A DNA stretch of 64,000 nucleotides, taken from Rhabditoides inermis (taxonomy: Eukaryota; Nematoda; Chromadorea; Rhabditida; Rhabditidae). Position 1 is the first letter of the stretch. Each line of letters opens with the position of its first letter. The notes under the pieces were generated by a model that worked only from the letters and a program-made list of their open reading frames with translations, was not told the DNA's origin and searched no databases. A program made the translations under genes and the position numbers. The stretch is taken from assembly GCA_963966185.1 (NCBI GenBank), contig CAWZYM010000049.1:1-64000 (forward strand). The letters are read 5' to 3'. Positions 1 to 15,848 of the stretch are shown one piece after another.

Positions 1-60
1 AGAGAAAGAGAAAGAGAAAGAGAAAGAGAAAGAGAAAGAGGGAGGGAAGGAAGAGAGAGG
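1..60. repeat. (GAAA)n microsatellite at window edge
   Basis: Pure AGAGAA/GAAA repeat followed by GGAGG-rich sequence. It lies downstream of the last receptor exon I can place, so it is probably in an intron or the 3' flank of that gene. Confidence 0.8.
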
Positions 61-325
61 AGAAGGAGATTCGTACTTCTTCCATGATAAAAACGTTGAT
101 TCTGTTTAGAGATGAGCGGATGGCTAGCAGTTGCTCACTACAAAAAAAGGAAGTCACACTCACTCGCATTACCGACAACCAAGCACTCACTTGCTGTTCT
201 TCTCTTCTTCCTCCTTAATGTCTGGCTTCTTCGGAAGCTTACAGTCAGCACGGTGCGGGTAGCGAGAAAACTGACATGGTTCGCATCAAACATCAAACAT
301 ACCAAGCGCATACCAACTTTGAGTT

Positions 326-326
<1 letters not shown>

Positions 327-376
<50 letters not shown>

Positions 377-689
377 GGGCGAGAAAGACTGACTGTAGCA
401 TTGAGGAATGTGAATATCCAGTGTGGCGGAGTCCACTGTCGGGTGATTGCCCTGTGGTGGGCAGTGAGCACTCCCACACTCAACAGAACACCTATGGCCG
501 TCACGAAGATCTCGGCGAGAATGAAGTTGCCTGCAAGTCTTCCGTACACTCTTCCTCTCCCTCCCTCCCTCCCTCCCTCCCTCCCTCCCTCCCTCCCTCC
601 CTCCCTCCCTCCCTCCCTCTCCCTCTCTCTCTCTCTCCCTCTCTCTCTCCCTCTCTCCCTCTCTCCCTCTCTCCCTCTCTCCCTCTCTT

Positions 690-735
<46 letters not shown>

Positions 736-850
736 CCTCCCTCCCTCCTCACCTAACAGCGGAAGCACACTCGTCTTTGGCATGGCGCTGGCCACGATTT
801 GCAAAATGACAGCGGTGGAGAGGAGAGTGGTGAGACCGAGATTCACCTAC

Positions 851-917
<67 letters not shown>

Positions 918-1475
918 CTTTTCTTCCCTCTCCCCAATCGAAGTAGTGGGAATGAACAGTCCGAATATGGATACTGTAGTGATAATGAATGTTGGGATGA
1001 GGAGAACCCACACATAGAACATAGGCTTGCGTTTCACTTCCAACTGAAATGCCAAGCATCAGCCAGACGTTGTTTTCAAAAGACTGTTTTACAACAAGCT
1101 GTCTTCATTTTCGTGATTGTACAAACAAAACGCGCGGCGGTAGCGCAGTGGATGTGTCCGCGGCTCTCAATCGAAAGGTCACGGTTCGATGCCGCCTGTG
1201 GGCCGAAAGAAGTTTCGCTACCGCGGTGGTTGGCGACCGCCCTGAAACGTTGTCAGCCGCTGGCCGTCTTACCACATACTCTACTCCACAGTATTCGAAT
1301 CCAACGTCCTCGTCTTTTGAATGATAGACCTCGCCAGGAAGCGAGATGTACTCCCACTCACTGTTGCCCTAAGTGGATTCTCTGTCTAATCTTCCTCTCA
1401 CTGCCTCTTCTTTTCTCTCCTATCCCCATCTCTCTTTCTCCTTCCTCCCCCCTCTCTCCCTCTTCTCCCCCCTCT

Positions 1476-1527
<52 letters not shown>
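327..1527. repeat. Microsatellite cluster in receptor introns
   Basis: Successive introns hold (GA)n at 331-373, (CCCT)n and (CT)n at about 553-742, (CT)n then (AT)n at 854-914, and (CT)n at 1480-1526. Conceptual translations of these (Ser/Leu or Arg/Glu runs) are not proteins. Confidence 0.9.
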
Positions 1528-1530
<3 letters not shown>

Positions 1531-2532
1531 TCCTCCCTCTCTCTCACCTTGAAGCTGTCGGGTCCTATCGTGTCGTTTTTCCCTACCATACACTCCACTT
1601 CCCTCATAGTATAGCTCCATGGCTCGATTTTGATGACACAGCGCTGCGAATCATAGGGGAACTTGCTAACCTGAACATCGGTTTTGGCACGAGAAGAGAA
1701 GAGAGGGGAGAAAAGGAAGGACACGAAAGGAATACACGAAAGAAGACGGTCCTTCTTTAGCTCCTAATAGACTCAACCGCTATTTCGACTCTCTACGATT
1801 TCAGTGATTATTCAATTTCTCGATTTTTCGTGTGCTCCGTCCATTTTCGTGGATGTTGATTCCTATTGCGATGGTCCGGGTTATATATGTACTATGAGGA
1901 TGTTTAAGAACTTAAGTCTCTAAAGTAGCTAAATTGCTCACCCTCATATTGCATAGATTGGTATACACGGCGAACATACTCATGTAGACCATCCCATCCG
2001 ACCGCACATCCACTAAGCGAGCGTCCTCGGATATCAGAAACTCACGCGCGATGCTGCAAAGGCAGCCAGTGTTTTCGAACAAAATGATGAAGGCTATTTA
2101 TAAAATCAGAGACACTCTGTTCACTCACCTGCTGCTCACTACCACATCCGGCTTCCACAAATCCGCCTCCTTCACTTTCAACCACGAAATACCCGTCTCT
2201 GTCTCGTTCCAAACAAGGAACTCGTCCCTCCACGACACGATCACATCAGCAGAGAACTGCACTGTCTCCTGCTCCTGGTCCTGTAATCAACAAGCTCTCT
2301 CTCTCTCTTTTTTCTCTTTCTCTCTTTCTCTATCACTATCTCTTACCATCTTCAACAACATCAACTGTCCAATGCTAATAGACAGATCAATAATGACGTC
2401 ATCGGAGGGCACTGGTCGGACAGTCTTGTCGTAGCCGGTGTCGAGTAGCTGATCCATGAGTTCCGTATGTGTACGGGGCACTACTTGTATAGCAATACAT
2501 GCTCCAATCAGTGCCATCCACCGCATGTTCAT
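393..2532 (-). CDS. Nicotinic-type Cys-loop receptor subunit (3' end unresolved)
   Basis: Pentameric ligand-gated ion channel subunit of the acetylcholine receptor class, acting in the plasma membrane. Exons on the minus strand with closing phases: 2532-2347 (hydrophobic signal peptide, then the N-terminal helix), 2280-2129 (ligand domain with WKPDVV), 2053-1942, 1670-1548, 1368-1273, 1043-918, 846-753, and 530 to about 393. The Cys-loop is rebuilt across the 1942/1670 splice with exactly 13 residues between its two cysteines and contains FPYDSQRC. RKPMFYV starts TM1, exon 846-753 is the pore-lining TM2 (LTTLLSTAVILQ) after GEREEK, and exon 530 carries TM3 followed by HHRAITRQW. The loop before TM1 has one Cys (EYCGVEY) rather than the vicinal pair of alpha subunits, so I infer a non-alpha subunit. 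The intracellular loop and TM4 could not be placed below about 390 and may lie outside the window. It starts 184 bases after dpy-30 on the same strand. Confidence 0.88.
1133..1215 (+). repeat. tRNA-derived SINE-like sequence
   Basis: Contains a match to the Pol III A box (TAGCGCAGTGG) and, about 40 bases on, a B box (GGTTCGATGCC), with no cloverleaf closing around them. It sits in the intron between receptor exons 1368-1273 and 1043-918, on the opposite strand to the gene. A decayed tRNA pseudogene is the alternative. Confidence 0.55.
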
Positions 2533-2584
2533 CCTTCCAGGCGAGCAATGTCAACACTCCTCCTCTCCTCACTTCGCTCCCACA

Positions 2585-2625
2585 CCTATGAAACAAGACA
2601 CCCACGGGAAAGGAATGCGTTTATT
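2585..2625 (-). promoter_or_regulatory. Poly(A) signal plus downstream trans-splice acceptor
   Basis: On the minus strand AATAAA (2625-2620) follows the dpy-30 stop. About 35 bases later comes TTTCATAG (acceptor at 2586/2585), which precedes the receptor start codon at 2532 with no intervening exon. In nematodes this layout marks the boundary between two genes of an operon, where 3' end formation and spliced-leader addition are coupled. Inferred from spacing only. Confidence 0.5.
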
Positions 2626-2715
2626 GCGCCACACGGCATAAATTAAGAAACAGTCAACACGGGGGACTCGCATAGGGGTAACAGGGAGATCCTCTTGGGG
2701 GTATAGCATAGGTGT

Positions 2716-3098
2716 CTACTGAGCGGGCGCCGGCTGATAACGGTCCTTCTCCTTCATCAGAAACTCGGCAAGGAACTCGATGGGGTTGGCCGGACGCTCC
2801 TTGGCCAGGGCACCGAGACCCTGGAAGGAGAGGTGAGAGAACAGAGAAGAGGAAAGAGAGGGAGGGATGGGTACCTGGAGAAGCACAGGCACCACAGTCT
2901 GGTCGAGGTACTGACGAGTGGGCATAGACGGAGCAGCCTGCAATCAATCATCTATCCCCACACTCGCTCTCCCCTCACCGCAGGAGCAGTGGCGGCAGGG
3001 GCAGCGGGGGCAGCGGGGGCGACCGTGTTGTTGTCGTTGACGGCAGGCGGCTGCTCAGTGGGCGCATCGGCGGCGGCGGCCGCGGCAGAGTCAGACAT
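2716..3098 (-). CDS. dpy-30: DPY-30, COMPASS/MLL complex subunit
   Basis: Small nuclear adaptor that dimerises and binds the Ash2 subunit of SET1/MLL H3K4 methyltransferase complexes. Three exons: 3098-2979 (40 codons, Ala/Pro-rich, low complexity), 2937-2875 (21 codons) and 2820-2716 (34 codons plus stop), 95 residues in all. The conserved helical core reads [16 protein letters not shown] across exon 2, then [20 protein letters not shown] in exon 3, the family signature. The start is chosen because it opens the Ala-rich leader and lies 7 bases after an acceptor-like TTCAG, suggesting trans-splicing. It lies about 420 bases after METTL16 and 184 before the receptor gene on the same strand, so it may belong to an operon. 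Confidence 0.93.
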
Positions 3099-3519
3099 GA
3101 TCCTCCTGAACCGGTGCAGCCCGTCAATCAATCCGAACACACTGCATCCCACACACACCACACACCACACAGATACAGCACATAATATGCTAATCGGCAG
3201 CGAGAACCGAATATGACGGAGCAATAGTGGCACGGTGGAACCAGTCCTCAACTGTTTATGCAGCAAAGTGAGTGTACAACATACCAAATCTAACTATATA
3301 GTGCTAGTAAAAAAATCACGGCACCCGGTATCCAAAAGGGTAAAGCGGTAATCAGAGTATGTAAAATCAAATCATTATGATAAGAGGAGAACCAAAAAGA
3401 AAATATACACTATCTTTCAATAAATCTTCCAATATATCTATATCTACAGAAGTATTTGATATTCTAAACACCGGGTGAGACCCGTTCTTGTCTCGTGGGC
3501 AAAGGATCTTCTCCTTGTT

Positions 3520-5875
3520 CTACGTGTCCTTACAGAGGGCTTTCAACTGGTTCGCAATGTACTGTCGGAGCTGATAAAGCGCCGGTCGCTGGCCTCCCAG
3601 CAACGCTATCTGGATACGTCCGCCAGACACCGTCACTCGCATACACAACACTACCTGCTCGGGAGTACACGGACCCCATGCCTGAACCATTACAGTGATT
3701 AAATGTATCTCCAGTATAATGATTGAATGCAAAGATCAAAACCCGCCTGCACAGCGACGCTCCTTGTCATTGCGTTGGCGTTGTCGGAGTGTGCATGGGC
3801 GAAGTTGCCAGCATCGGCGAGCGAGTCCCTGCCGTCTCCTTCTCCCAGCCACACTTGCACTGCCGCATCCACGCACTCCACCCTCCTCCTCTTCTCCACA
3901 GGCCCCCTCTCCACTCCGCGACGCTTCGCGCGAGTATGAGTCCATGTCGTCCGCCTGGCCTCGCACCACAACACCGAGCCATCCGAATGTCTGAACAACA
4001 CACATTGTACGTATATACTACATATAGTGGGTCCCCCGTTTTCGCGGTCCGCAAATTACGAGAAATGACGTAGACACGAACCAGACAATCGGTCGATTAT
4101 GGAAATGGTCTCTTTCCAAAGGGCGATTGCAGGTTTTGTCGAATATCTTGACCATGGACATTGGTGGCATAGTTCATTTGCCTACATTACGTATGCAATT
4201 TCATCTTGTTCACACCGCTAACCGGTCAAGAAAATGGAAAATGAAATAGCGAAACGCGTCTGGAATCTCAATTTATCAGTCGGAACTGTGACATCTCGTA
4301 TTCCATTTTTCGTTTTTGCGGACCGCGAAAACGGGGGACCCACTATACCATTTACGATAATAAGAAAACCATAAATAGAATGATATGAAAACAACTGACG
4401 GTATAACCCTGATGAGCAGTTGGTGAAATAGTTGTCGCAGCCAGTGCAGAGGACAAGGAAAGGGCAGACGGGGAGGGAGAACCACCGACGCACAAGGCAT
4501 CTCACTTAACTTCTCCAACTCCAAATGGTACTCTTCGCAAAACGTCCACATCAACACCCAGCGCAATGTATTGCCCTGCAACAGTGTACAAGTAAACCTA
4601 GAAAATATCATCAGATAGTGCAGCTTTAACAAAAAACAACAATGTTCTTGAAAACCTGGTATAGCGTGTGTACCGCCGATTTGGCCCCTATCCTCGTGAG
4701 ACGCTTGCGCAGAACGCCCACGCTGCACTTCTTGCCAAGCATTGTCGAGTAGATCCTAAATGTGGAATATATAATTTGAAGTAAAAAAAACTCAACTTGA
4801 CTCGGAGCTGCAGGACAATGCTGTCGTCAATCATTTTGTTTACGAAAGCCACCTCGCCGCCCTGAAAAACGTGTGTTAGAAGGTATGTAAGGGAAACATC
4901 TACTGTCCATCTACCTCAGTGGAGAGCTCGTTGGTGCGCGCACAGGTTGCAGACTTGGGAGGCTGTCGATCGCACACCACGTTGTTCACGCGAGCATCCC
5001 ACACACAGTTCTCCAGCACTGTGAACTTCTAAAATCATTTTGGACGAAAAAAAACATTATTGCAGTGAATCAAAATGTGGTTCACCTTTGTGGTCTCTTC
5101 CTCTTCGAAGAAGGGTGGATTGCAGAGAGTGAACGTGAACTCGGTATCCGGGTATGACATCACCATTTCCTGCAATAGTTATATTAATAAACACGTATAA
5201 CCTTAACAACAGAAACCTTCATGACGACGTTGTCTGGAACGTGAACGACATTCACATGGTTTACTTCTCCGTTTCGATCAACGTTGGCTCGCGCAGTCTG
5301 CACGGAACAGTCATCACGCTCCGTAGCCACGAAGCGCCATCCAAACCTCAACATTTTAGATATGAATTATATATTATAGATTATTCTTATGTTGTTATAA
5401 GTTATATATACTATAAGACTGACCTTCTCGCTCCGATGAGCGCGTAGACACACGATGCTCCGGTACCAACGTCTATACCAACAACGTCGTTACCCAAATT
5501 GTTCAGCTTGAGAATGTCCTCTAAGATTAACAGGTAGTTGAGCTTCTGTGGAATACGCGGCACCAACGACCCCTGAACAAACAATCGAATGAGATTTTCG
5601 TAACTCGTAATAGTGTACAAACCTCGGGAAGAATAACATCAAGATCGAAATCATCCTTGAGAATCGAGCGTGTAAGCTCGCGTACGGCCTTGTCATTCGT
5701 GAAATCAACTTTCAGCTGAACTATTAAATCAGTACAATCATATGGGCAAGATTACCTTTCCGTGTTCGACTTTGCAACACGAACGGAAAGTGGAGTATTT
5801 CTTGGCCAATTCGGCGAAGTCGGGCGGATGGTCTTTGTAAGGATTGCGAGGATGCATCATGTGATTGAACGACAT
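3520..5875 (-). CDS. METTL16: METTL16-family RNA N6-adenosine methyltransferase
   Basis: SAM-dependent m6A methyltransferase; family members methylate U6 snRNA and SAM-synthetase mRNA hairpins (worm METT-10). Eleven exons with closing phases: 5875-5756, 5715-5623, 5572-5424, 5346-5217, 5169-5086, 5028-4915, 4861-4797, 4755-4656, 4575-4511, 3990-3759 and 3681-3520, about 437 residues. The N-terminus has HPRNPYKDHPPDF, motif I is DVGTGASCVYALIGA, the catalytic motif is NPPF (FTLCNPPFFEEEE), then STMLGKKCS and a TLRWVLMWTF block, all in the METTL16 order. Exon 3990 has a basic linker (PVEKRRRVE), and the last exon ends LYQLRQYIANQLKAL, like the family's C-terminal RNA-binding (VCR/KA1-like) end. 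The start ATG lies 2 bases after TTTCAG. The donor of exon 3990 is uncertain (3759 or 3753). The intron between catalytic and C-terminal parts holds a TIR element. Confidence 0.93.
4024..4347. mobile_element. Short TIR element (MITE-like) in METTL16 intron
   Basis: TATAGTGGGTCCCCCGTTTT and onward through CGCGGTCCGCAAA at the left end is repeated in reverse complement at the right end, giving arms of about 33 bases around 260 bases of non-coding DNA. TA borders are possible target-site duplications. It carries no ORF and is probably a non-autonomous cut-and-paste element. Confidence 0.75.
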
Positions 5876-7117
5876 ACCTGAAACGAAATATAACCAACAA
5901 AAAATCATAAAACCAACATAAAATCATAAAATCATAATAACCCAGAAAATATTATGAACAATTATAAAAAATTCATTGAATTGTCTCCCAGGAAATTCAT
6001 TGAATTGTCTCCCGCAAAAAGAGGCGGACCAACGTCAAATATGTGCACGGCACATTATGGCTAACGTGCACAATTCAGCTCCGCCTCCCATATTTTGCCG
6101 CGCCGTCGGTCGAACAAGCTTCTGCTACTAAGCTTCTGCAAACGACAAACGAGCAACTCCGTCGCTGTCATTTGCATGTAATATTTATCATGTTGAGGTT
6201 ATTAAGGTATTCCTTTCAAACAATATTGTACAACATGTATGTATGAATATCTATTGGTTTTGCAGTTGTACGTAATTGCAACGAACAAATTTTGTCTTAC
6301 AAACCTAACCTGTGAGTTCACAAATTTTGAGGGTATCTTTAGTGCTCTTCTCTCTTTTATTCTCTTTCATCGTAATACGACTCCGATTCGTGCCTAGGGT
6401 AGTGTCTTCATCTCATCGCGGCTCGCCTCAAAAAATCCCTTCTAATCCACGATTACATCGCATCCCATCTCCCCTTTCATTCTTTGCATTGATTTTGCTA
6501 CGCATCACTGCTTATTAGAATTATATTTGTTGTCATGCTGGTGGTCTGTCATGAATCCCTCTACGTTTCGTATGTATTATCAACCTGACATCCAATCGTG
6601 AGAAAAAGGTACGCATAAGCATTATCAAGTTCGCGCATCGTCTTAAATGTCAATGTGTGCTTGAATTGCTACATATCCTTGTCCTTGTATGTAGTTTGTA
6701 GTTGTGCGTACGTATTCTCTGGGGTGAGAGCGCACATATTGTCATCTGCACTACATCGTGATGCTTGCTGTGTCGTCGAGCTCGTGTTTCCGCGACCTGC
6801 ATTATTGATTGTGCAGCCTCCTAGGATAGAACGCTTCCATTCTTCCATATAAAACACGCACCCTGTGCAAGTTGTGTTCTCAATTCTTGCCTGATCTCTG
6901 AGCACACACGTTTACGAAACGATAGCGACACACTTTGCAATCGTGCAAATAGAATCACACTCAAACAAACAAAACGAGGCGAGCCAGGCACGGTGCCGGG
7001 TGGTTGCTGAACTATTCATGAGAGAATTCACGTGTTGCTTTCGTATCCTCCCTTCATCTATCCATTACGTAAGTTCCGCAGCGGATCTTATCAATACAAT
7101 GGCCGCCCCATAACGAC

Positions 7118-7366
7118 ATTAAGGGAGGTTATAAGATGAAATTTGACCCAAGTTATGGATCAAAGAAGGGTAAAGTTCCCATTTTTGCCCTAAGTTTCTC
7201 GCTGTTGGACTGGGGGTCACGTTTTGAAACTGAGCTCAAACTTTGGTCATACTTTACCCACGCCCAAAACTTTGCCCACGAGAGAATGGGGCGCTGAAGA
7301 GAGTTAGACAGAAAAGGTGGGGGTGGGTAAATTTTTGCACCAAAAGCATCTTAGAACCTCCCTAAA
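7118..7366. mobile_element. MITE-like element with 20-base imperfect TIRs
   Basis: TTAAGGGAGGTTATAAGATG at the left matches the reverse complement of the right end with two or three mismatches (TTTAGGGAGGTTCTAAGATG). The interior is non-coding and about 210 bases long. Ends in TTAA/TAA are compatible with a short target-site duplication. Confidence 0.6.
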
Positions 7367-7824
7367 TGGCGATGTATAGCCGCAAGACACATTCTTACCG
7401 CTTCTCTGTGCTGCTATTTCTGAATAATAATTTCATTTTTATTCTCTTGATCTCAGCGAACAGACAATTCTTAGTTAAACTTCGGTTGTTGAATTTATTC
7501 ACGACGTCGTCTGAAGATGACATCCGTGTACTGGGCACGAAGCAGCAGACAATGATCATCAAACTAGTTTTTAATATTCGCGAATTCGCGCGCTTCGATA
7601 GGGTATGTGTATGTGTGCGAAAACGTGACTCGGCCGTTGGCATGACGGAAGTCGGATCTCAGCCGACGCTGCTCCCTGCTCTCCACTCTCTAAGCTTGTC
7701 CGTCCTACTTCGGCGATCAGATCGATGCCCGCTCCGCTCGACATAGTCGGTTGTTGTGGCGCGTGTGGATGGGTGATGAATTGTCTCCTGACGCTCCTTC
7801 TTCTCGCATTCTCGGTTAGCGCAT

Positions 7825-7877
<53 letters not shown>

Positions 7878-8691
7878 AAGTGGTTGCTGCCTCCTGCCCG
7901 CTCTTCGATCGTTATCAGGGAGTGTTGTGTGTGCGTGCTGTCGGTGTGTGGTAGGATCGGAACCAGCTGGCTGCTCAGCTGGCCGCATCCGCCATCCCCC
8001 CTCCCTCTTCGGGCCACTGCATTGCAACACACATTGCGGTTGAGTGATTCACAGCTTGCCACTCTCGCTTCAATCGATTCGTGTTGCCGGTTCGCAGGTT
8101 CGCGTTTCTTTCTATTCACTCTCACTCTCCGCGACGGCCTCAACTCGTTATATATCCCTCTCATTCTCTTCCTTCCCGCCTCCCACTCTTCATCCACTTT
8201 CTCACTATCTTTCTCCCTCGACCCTCGATTCAAATACACAAATCACACATAGCATGCGCGTGATCTAGACGTGTGCGGAAGCGCCAAGCGGGGTGCCCAT
8301 TCGCTTGCCAATTTTCCCAAATGTATCTTGCCGCGCTCCATTTTTCTAGCCATTTATGTGTGTGTGGGTTCTTCTTGAAACACAAGCGCATGATTAACCT
8401 TACATTATTGATTATTCTCACGATTAGGGTTCTCTGTTCTTGTTTCTGAACGTGCTTTCGTTCATCAGTGAATCAATGTGTGGTGTTTGATTGAGTGAAT
8501 GAAATTGTTGCTTGGCCGTAATATTTCGTGGGATATGGGATCAGCGCTGTCGTGTATTTGCACTCAAGTGATGCATTATAATGAAAAAAAAATGAGCTGA
8601 AGGTTTGACTATAAAGTTCGTTGCAGATTCGGCATGTCTGCAGAAATACGCGGATTCGACGTGGTGAGCCAGAGTGAATGGTGTCGCGTTC

Positions 8692-8948
8692 TAAAGCAGC
8701 TTGCAAGATGGTTGAAAAAAGTGAAAAAAACGAGAGAAAAAAACGGAGAAAAAGGACAAAAAAAATGAATTTTTTTTTGAAAAAAAGTGAAAAAAAATCA
8801 TTTTTGACAAAAATCAAGTGGAGTTTTTGTCAAAAAATGAATTTTTTTCACTTTTTTTCAAAAAAAAAATTCATTTTTTTTGTCCTTTTTCTCCGTTTTT
8901 TTTCTCGTTTTTTTCACTTTTTTCAACCATCTTGCAAGCTGCTTAAGA
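8692..8948. repeat. Long A/T-rich hairpin (foldback repeat)
   Basis: CTAAAGCAGCTTGCAAGATGG at the left is mirrored as its reverse complement at the right (CCATCTTGCAAGCTGCTTAAG). The A-rich and T-rich tracts between them also pair, including GAAAAAAACGAGA, ACGGAGAAAAAGG and a central GACAAAAA/TTTTTGTC. This leaves almost no loop, and the whole 257 bases can fold on itself. No ORF. Confidence 0.8.
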
Positions 8949-10302
8949 ATCTGTGCAGTGAATGTCGTGTGTGAAGTAGTCTCTCACTATACTCCTTCAT
9001 GCCCCTATTGGATGGCCGTTTGTGAGTGGTCAGTGGCTCTCGCCTCTCATACCTGGGATACTTGTGCGCTTCTCGTCTGCCAGTCTCCTCGTCATTGCCG
9101 CTTTCGTTTACGATTTGTTTGACTGTCATCGTATTTCCTCTCTCTTCTATGTACCGCGCACATTCCGAATGCACAATTATGTTCACCTAATCGGCTACCT
9201 CCTCCCCTCCATCTGCCCGCATGTCTGTTTTGTATCCATGACATACGTGTCTGCCTATCTGTCTCTGTCTTTGTGGTTACGTGACTTGTCGGTTTGTGGC
9301 GTGCTCGCGTGTCCATCATGCTATTTGGTGGCTGCCGCCCAGCCCATCCCTCTTATCCCCGTTTCCAATACCAATACAGTCAGAATGATATGGGAACGGC
9401 CAAGAAGAGGAGAGTGGGAGGGGAATGAATTGTGCATGAATGCCTTGCGTATCCTTTCCACTCTTCTCGCCGCCCCTTTCCTCGCTTGCGCCACTATTTT
9501 CTCGGAGCATTTCCATAGTGATAACTCGCTGTGTGGCCGTGCGAAGTGTGACTGGAGAGAAGGTGATAAAGTGGTGCGGAAGCGAAAGTGCGAAGGCGAA
9601 TTGTGAGCGTTCTCTCGGCAATTGCTACGCATGCTGTGGTGCTTGTTGTGATTTTGCATTTATGTGGTGTTATGAAGTGTGGATCTGCGCTGGCTGAGAG
9701 TGGAGGAAAAGGGAAGAGAGTGCGGAACTCTCGCATGAGCTATTCAATTTCCGTCTAACTCGTGCTTGCCCCTTCTCTCCCATCCCATCTCTCGCAGTCG
9801 CCCGTCTCCTCTCATTTTGGAAGCGTGTCCATTTGGATATGAGACAAGCCACTCGATGACACATACGCACTCCTCTCGCTCTCTCCCCCACCCTCTTGCT
9901 GTCTCTCTCTCTCTCTCTCTCTCTCTCCTTCTCTCCTTCTCTCCTTCTCTCCTTCTCTCCTTCTCTCCTTCGCTCTCAGTCTATCAGTCTTTCATCGTCT
10001 TGTCCCTCTCTGTTCCCGCAACCCGCAATTGCCATATGAATATGAGTGCACGATTCGCGCGTTTCTCATCTTTGCACATCGCGCAACCGTCTCTTCCACT
10101 AACGTATCGCGTTTTCGTAGTTTGGTGTCGAGTCGCAGTTCGCTGTCGAGTGTGCGTGGTTAGTGTGCGTTGAACCGCTGTCCCTCTGTGACTGTGCGTG
10201 TTGTGGAATTGAAATGTTGCGTGTATGTTATTGGCTAACCCGCGTTCCGTGCGTTGTCGTGCGTGCCCCCTTTACTCCCTTCCCTCTTGATTGTGGTTGT
10301 AG

Positions 10303-14456
<4,154 letters not shown>

Positions 14457-15474
14457 CCACGCCCCCTTGTCTCTCCCTCTCCGGTGCCAGCCACGCGTTG
14501 TTACCCCCCCCCCATTACTCTTTACAGGATTCGGAATATCGGATGCCGCAATCCGCACTCTTTTTTGTGATTCAGTCAAGTTGCATGTGTTGTTATTTTA
14601 TTATTTCCTTTTTATTATTCCTGTACAAAAGGCCTCTGCACCATGTCTCCCCCTCTTTCTTGTCTCTTTTCCCGCACCCCGAATAGACAGTCTGCCCCCG
14701 AGTTCCTTTCATCAACACCCATAGACGAGAGTTTATATTTACTGTAAAAAGTGTGCATGTGTTCGAGAATTGACACGTTGAAGAACATATTGTGAGTTTA
14801 CTCTCTATTTTTGTTTTTAATAAAGAGTATGAAACTTTGAATTTCATTGTCAATGACTGTAACAATTTATCAACAACAAGTAACGGGTTGGTGAATGGTG
14901 CAACGACAGAATTTCATTACCGGTTATTTTAAGTGGTTTGTCGCCTAGTCACCTGCTGGTCTGGAATGGCGAGGTTTTCCGCACCCACCTTTCACTCTCT
15001 TGTGCCGTCGTTTGTCCACAGTTACGACATTACATTTGAAAGGAGGGAGGAACACAAGGTCACTCCCCTCCACTGTATTGCTGTGCAACTCACAATCAGC
15101 TCCTCCCTCCTCTCTATCCTAATCACTAGTCGAAGTATGCTGGCTTGAGATTCGAACCATCAGCAAGAGGCGGGCGGCTTGGTGGATGGACAGGAGATGT
15201 GAAACATCCTCAGTCCTCACTTCCCTGCTCCTCCACCATTACGAAATCGGAACTGAAAGTGCAATATCAATTAAAATGATGACAACACACCTGGATAGCG
15301 AGTGGGAGGAGAGATGTGGGCACGGCACGTGCTATAGATGGGCCAGGAATAGGAGCCCCATCTATCTCACTCCTCGTCTGCTTCTTCATAACCTTCAGTC
15401 TTCTCCTTCACACCAAACGGGTTCACATCATATGCGAACAAATAAGAATGCTTGGACAATAGACATGGAACCAC
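14457..15474. other. mpk-1 3' UTR and downstream spacer
   Basis: The 3' UTR reaches the AATAAA near 14819. After that I see no coding exon or structured repeat up to the tRNA-like sequence at 15475. Confidence 0.6.
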
Positions 15475-15549
15475 ACTTAGCTAGCGTAGTGGTAACGCTC
15501 TCGCTTGGCAAGAATGAGTTCGCGGGATCAATTCCCGGACACGCTAAGT
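15475..15549 (+). tRNA. tRNA-like sequence, probably pseudogene
   Basis: A 75-base unit has a perfect 7-base acceptor stem (ACTTAGC/GCTAAGT), TA at positions 8-9, a D arm GCGTAGTGGTAACGC and a loop TTGGCAA (anticodon GGC, Ala-like). The anticodon stem pairs badly (CTCGC/GAATG), and four extra bases lie between the T arm and the acceptor 3' strand. I infer a decayed tRNA or tRNA-derived repeat rather than a working gene. Confidence 0.4.
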
Positions 15550-15848
15550 TTTGTCAATTTGAAAACCTCATTGAAAGGACTATGATCTTTCTCTAACAAC
15601 CCTAATGTCTCTTATGAAAAGAGTGAAACTCATTTGCGAGTCTACTATATATATAGTATCGCGTCTCTTCTACTCACAGACAGAGGTTTCTCCTTCATTT
15701 CTACTTCTCCGCTAGCGTAACCTAGCTTGGTCCGCTGAAAATGGTGTCATTCACAAAGAAGTATAACCTGCGTGTGTGAGTAGGCGGGGTGGGTGTCCTG
15801 GACTTCGCACGTTTTCTAACCGATTCGTATTTCAAACTCGTTTGTCAC
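15550..15848 (+). other. Spacer with promoter-like TATA and orphan ATG
   Basis: A symmetric TACTATATATATAGTA near 15640 is followed by an ATG at about 15739 opening MVSFTKKYNLR and then GTGTGAGT, which could be a first exon and donor. I could not find the rest of such a gene, so no CDS is called. Confidence 0.25.

Larger units (their letters stand above)
5876..10302. other. Intergenic spacer between METTL16 and mpk-1
   Basis: This divergent spacer must hold both promoters. I see no coding exon. It contains a tandem 22-base duplication near 5968-6013, a TIR element at 7118-7366, (CT)n at 7827-7875, a long hairpin at 8692-8948 and (CTCCTT)n near 9905-9970. The rest looks unique and non-coding. 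Confidence 0.6.

Noticed and set aside
501..846. Long open frames rich in Leu/Ser/Pro or Arg/Glu/Gly here and at 45742-47317, 48939-49481, 51355-52494 and 61252-62714
   Set aside because: They are translations of microsatellites and minisatellites without stop codons, open in several frames on both strands at once.
15475..15549. Functional tRNA-Ala
   Set aside because: The acceptor stem is perfect, but the anticodon stem is mostly unpaired and four extra bases follow the T arm; called tRNA-like only.
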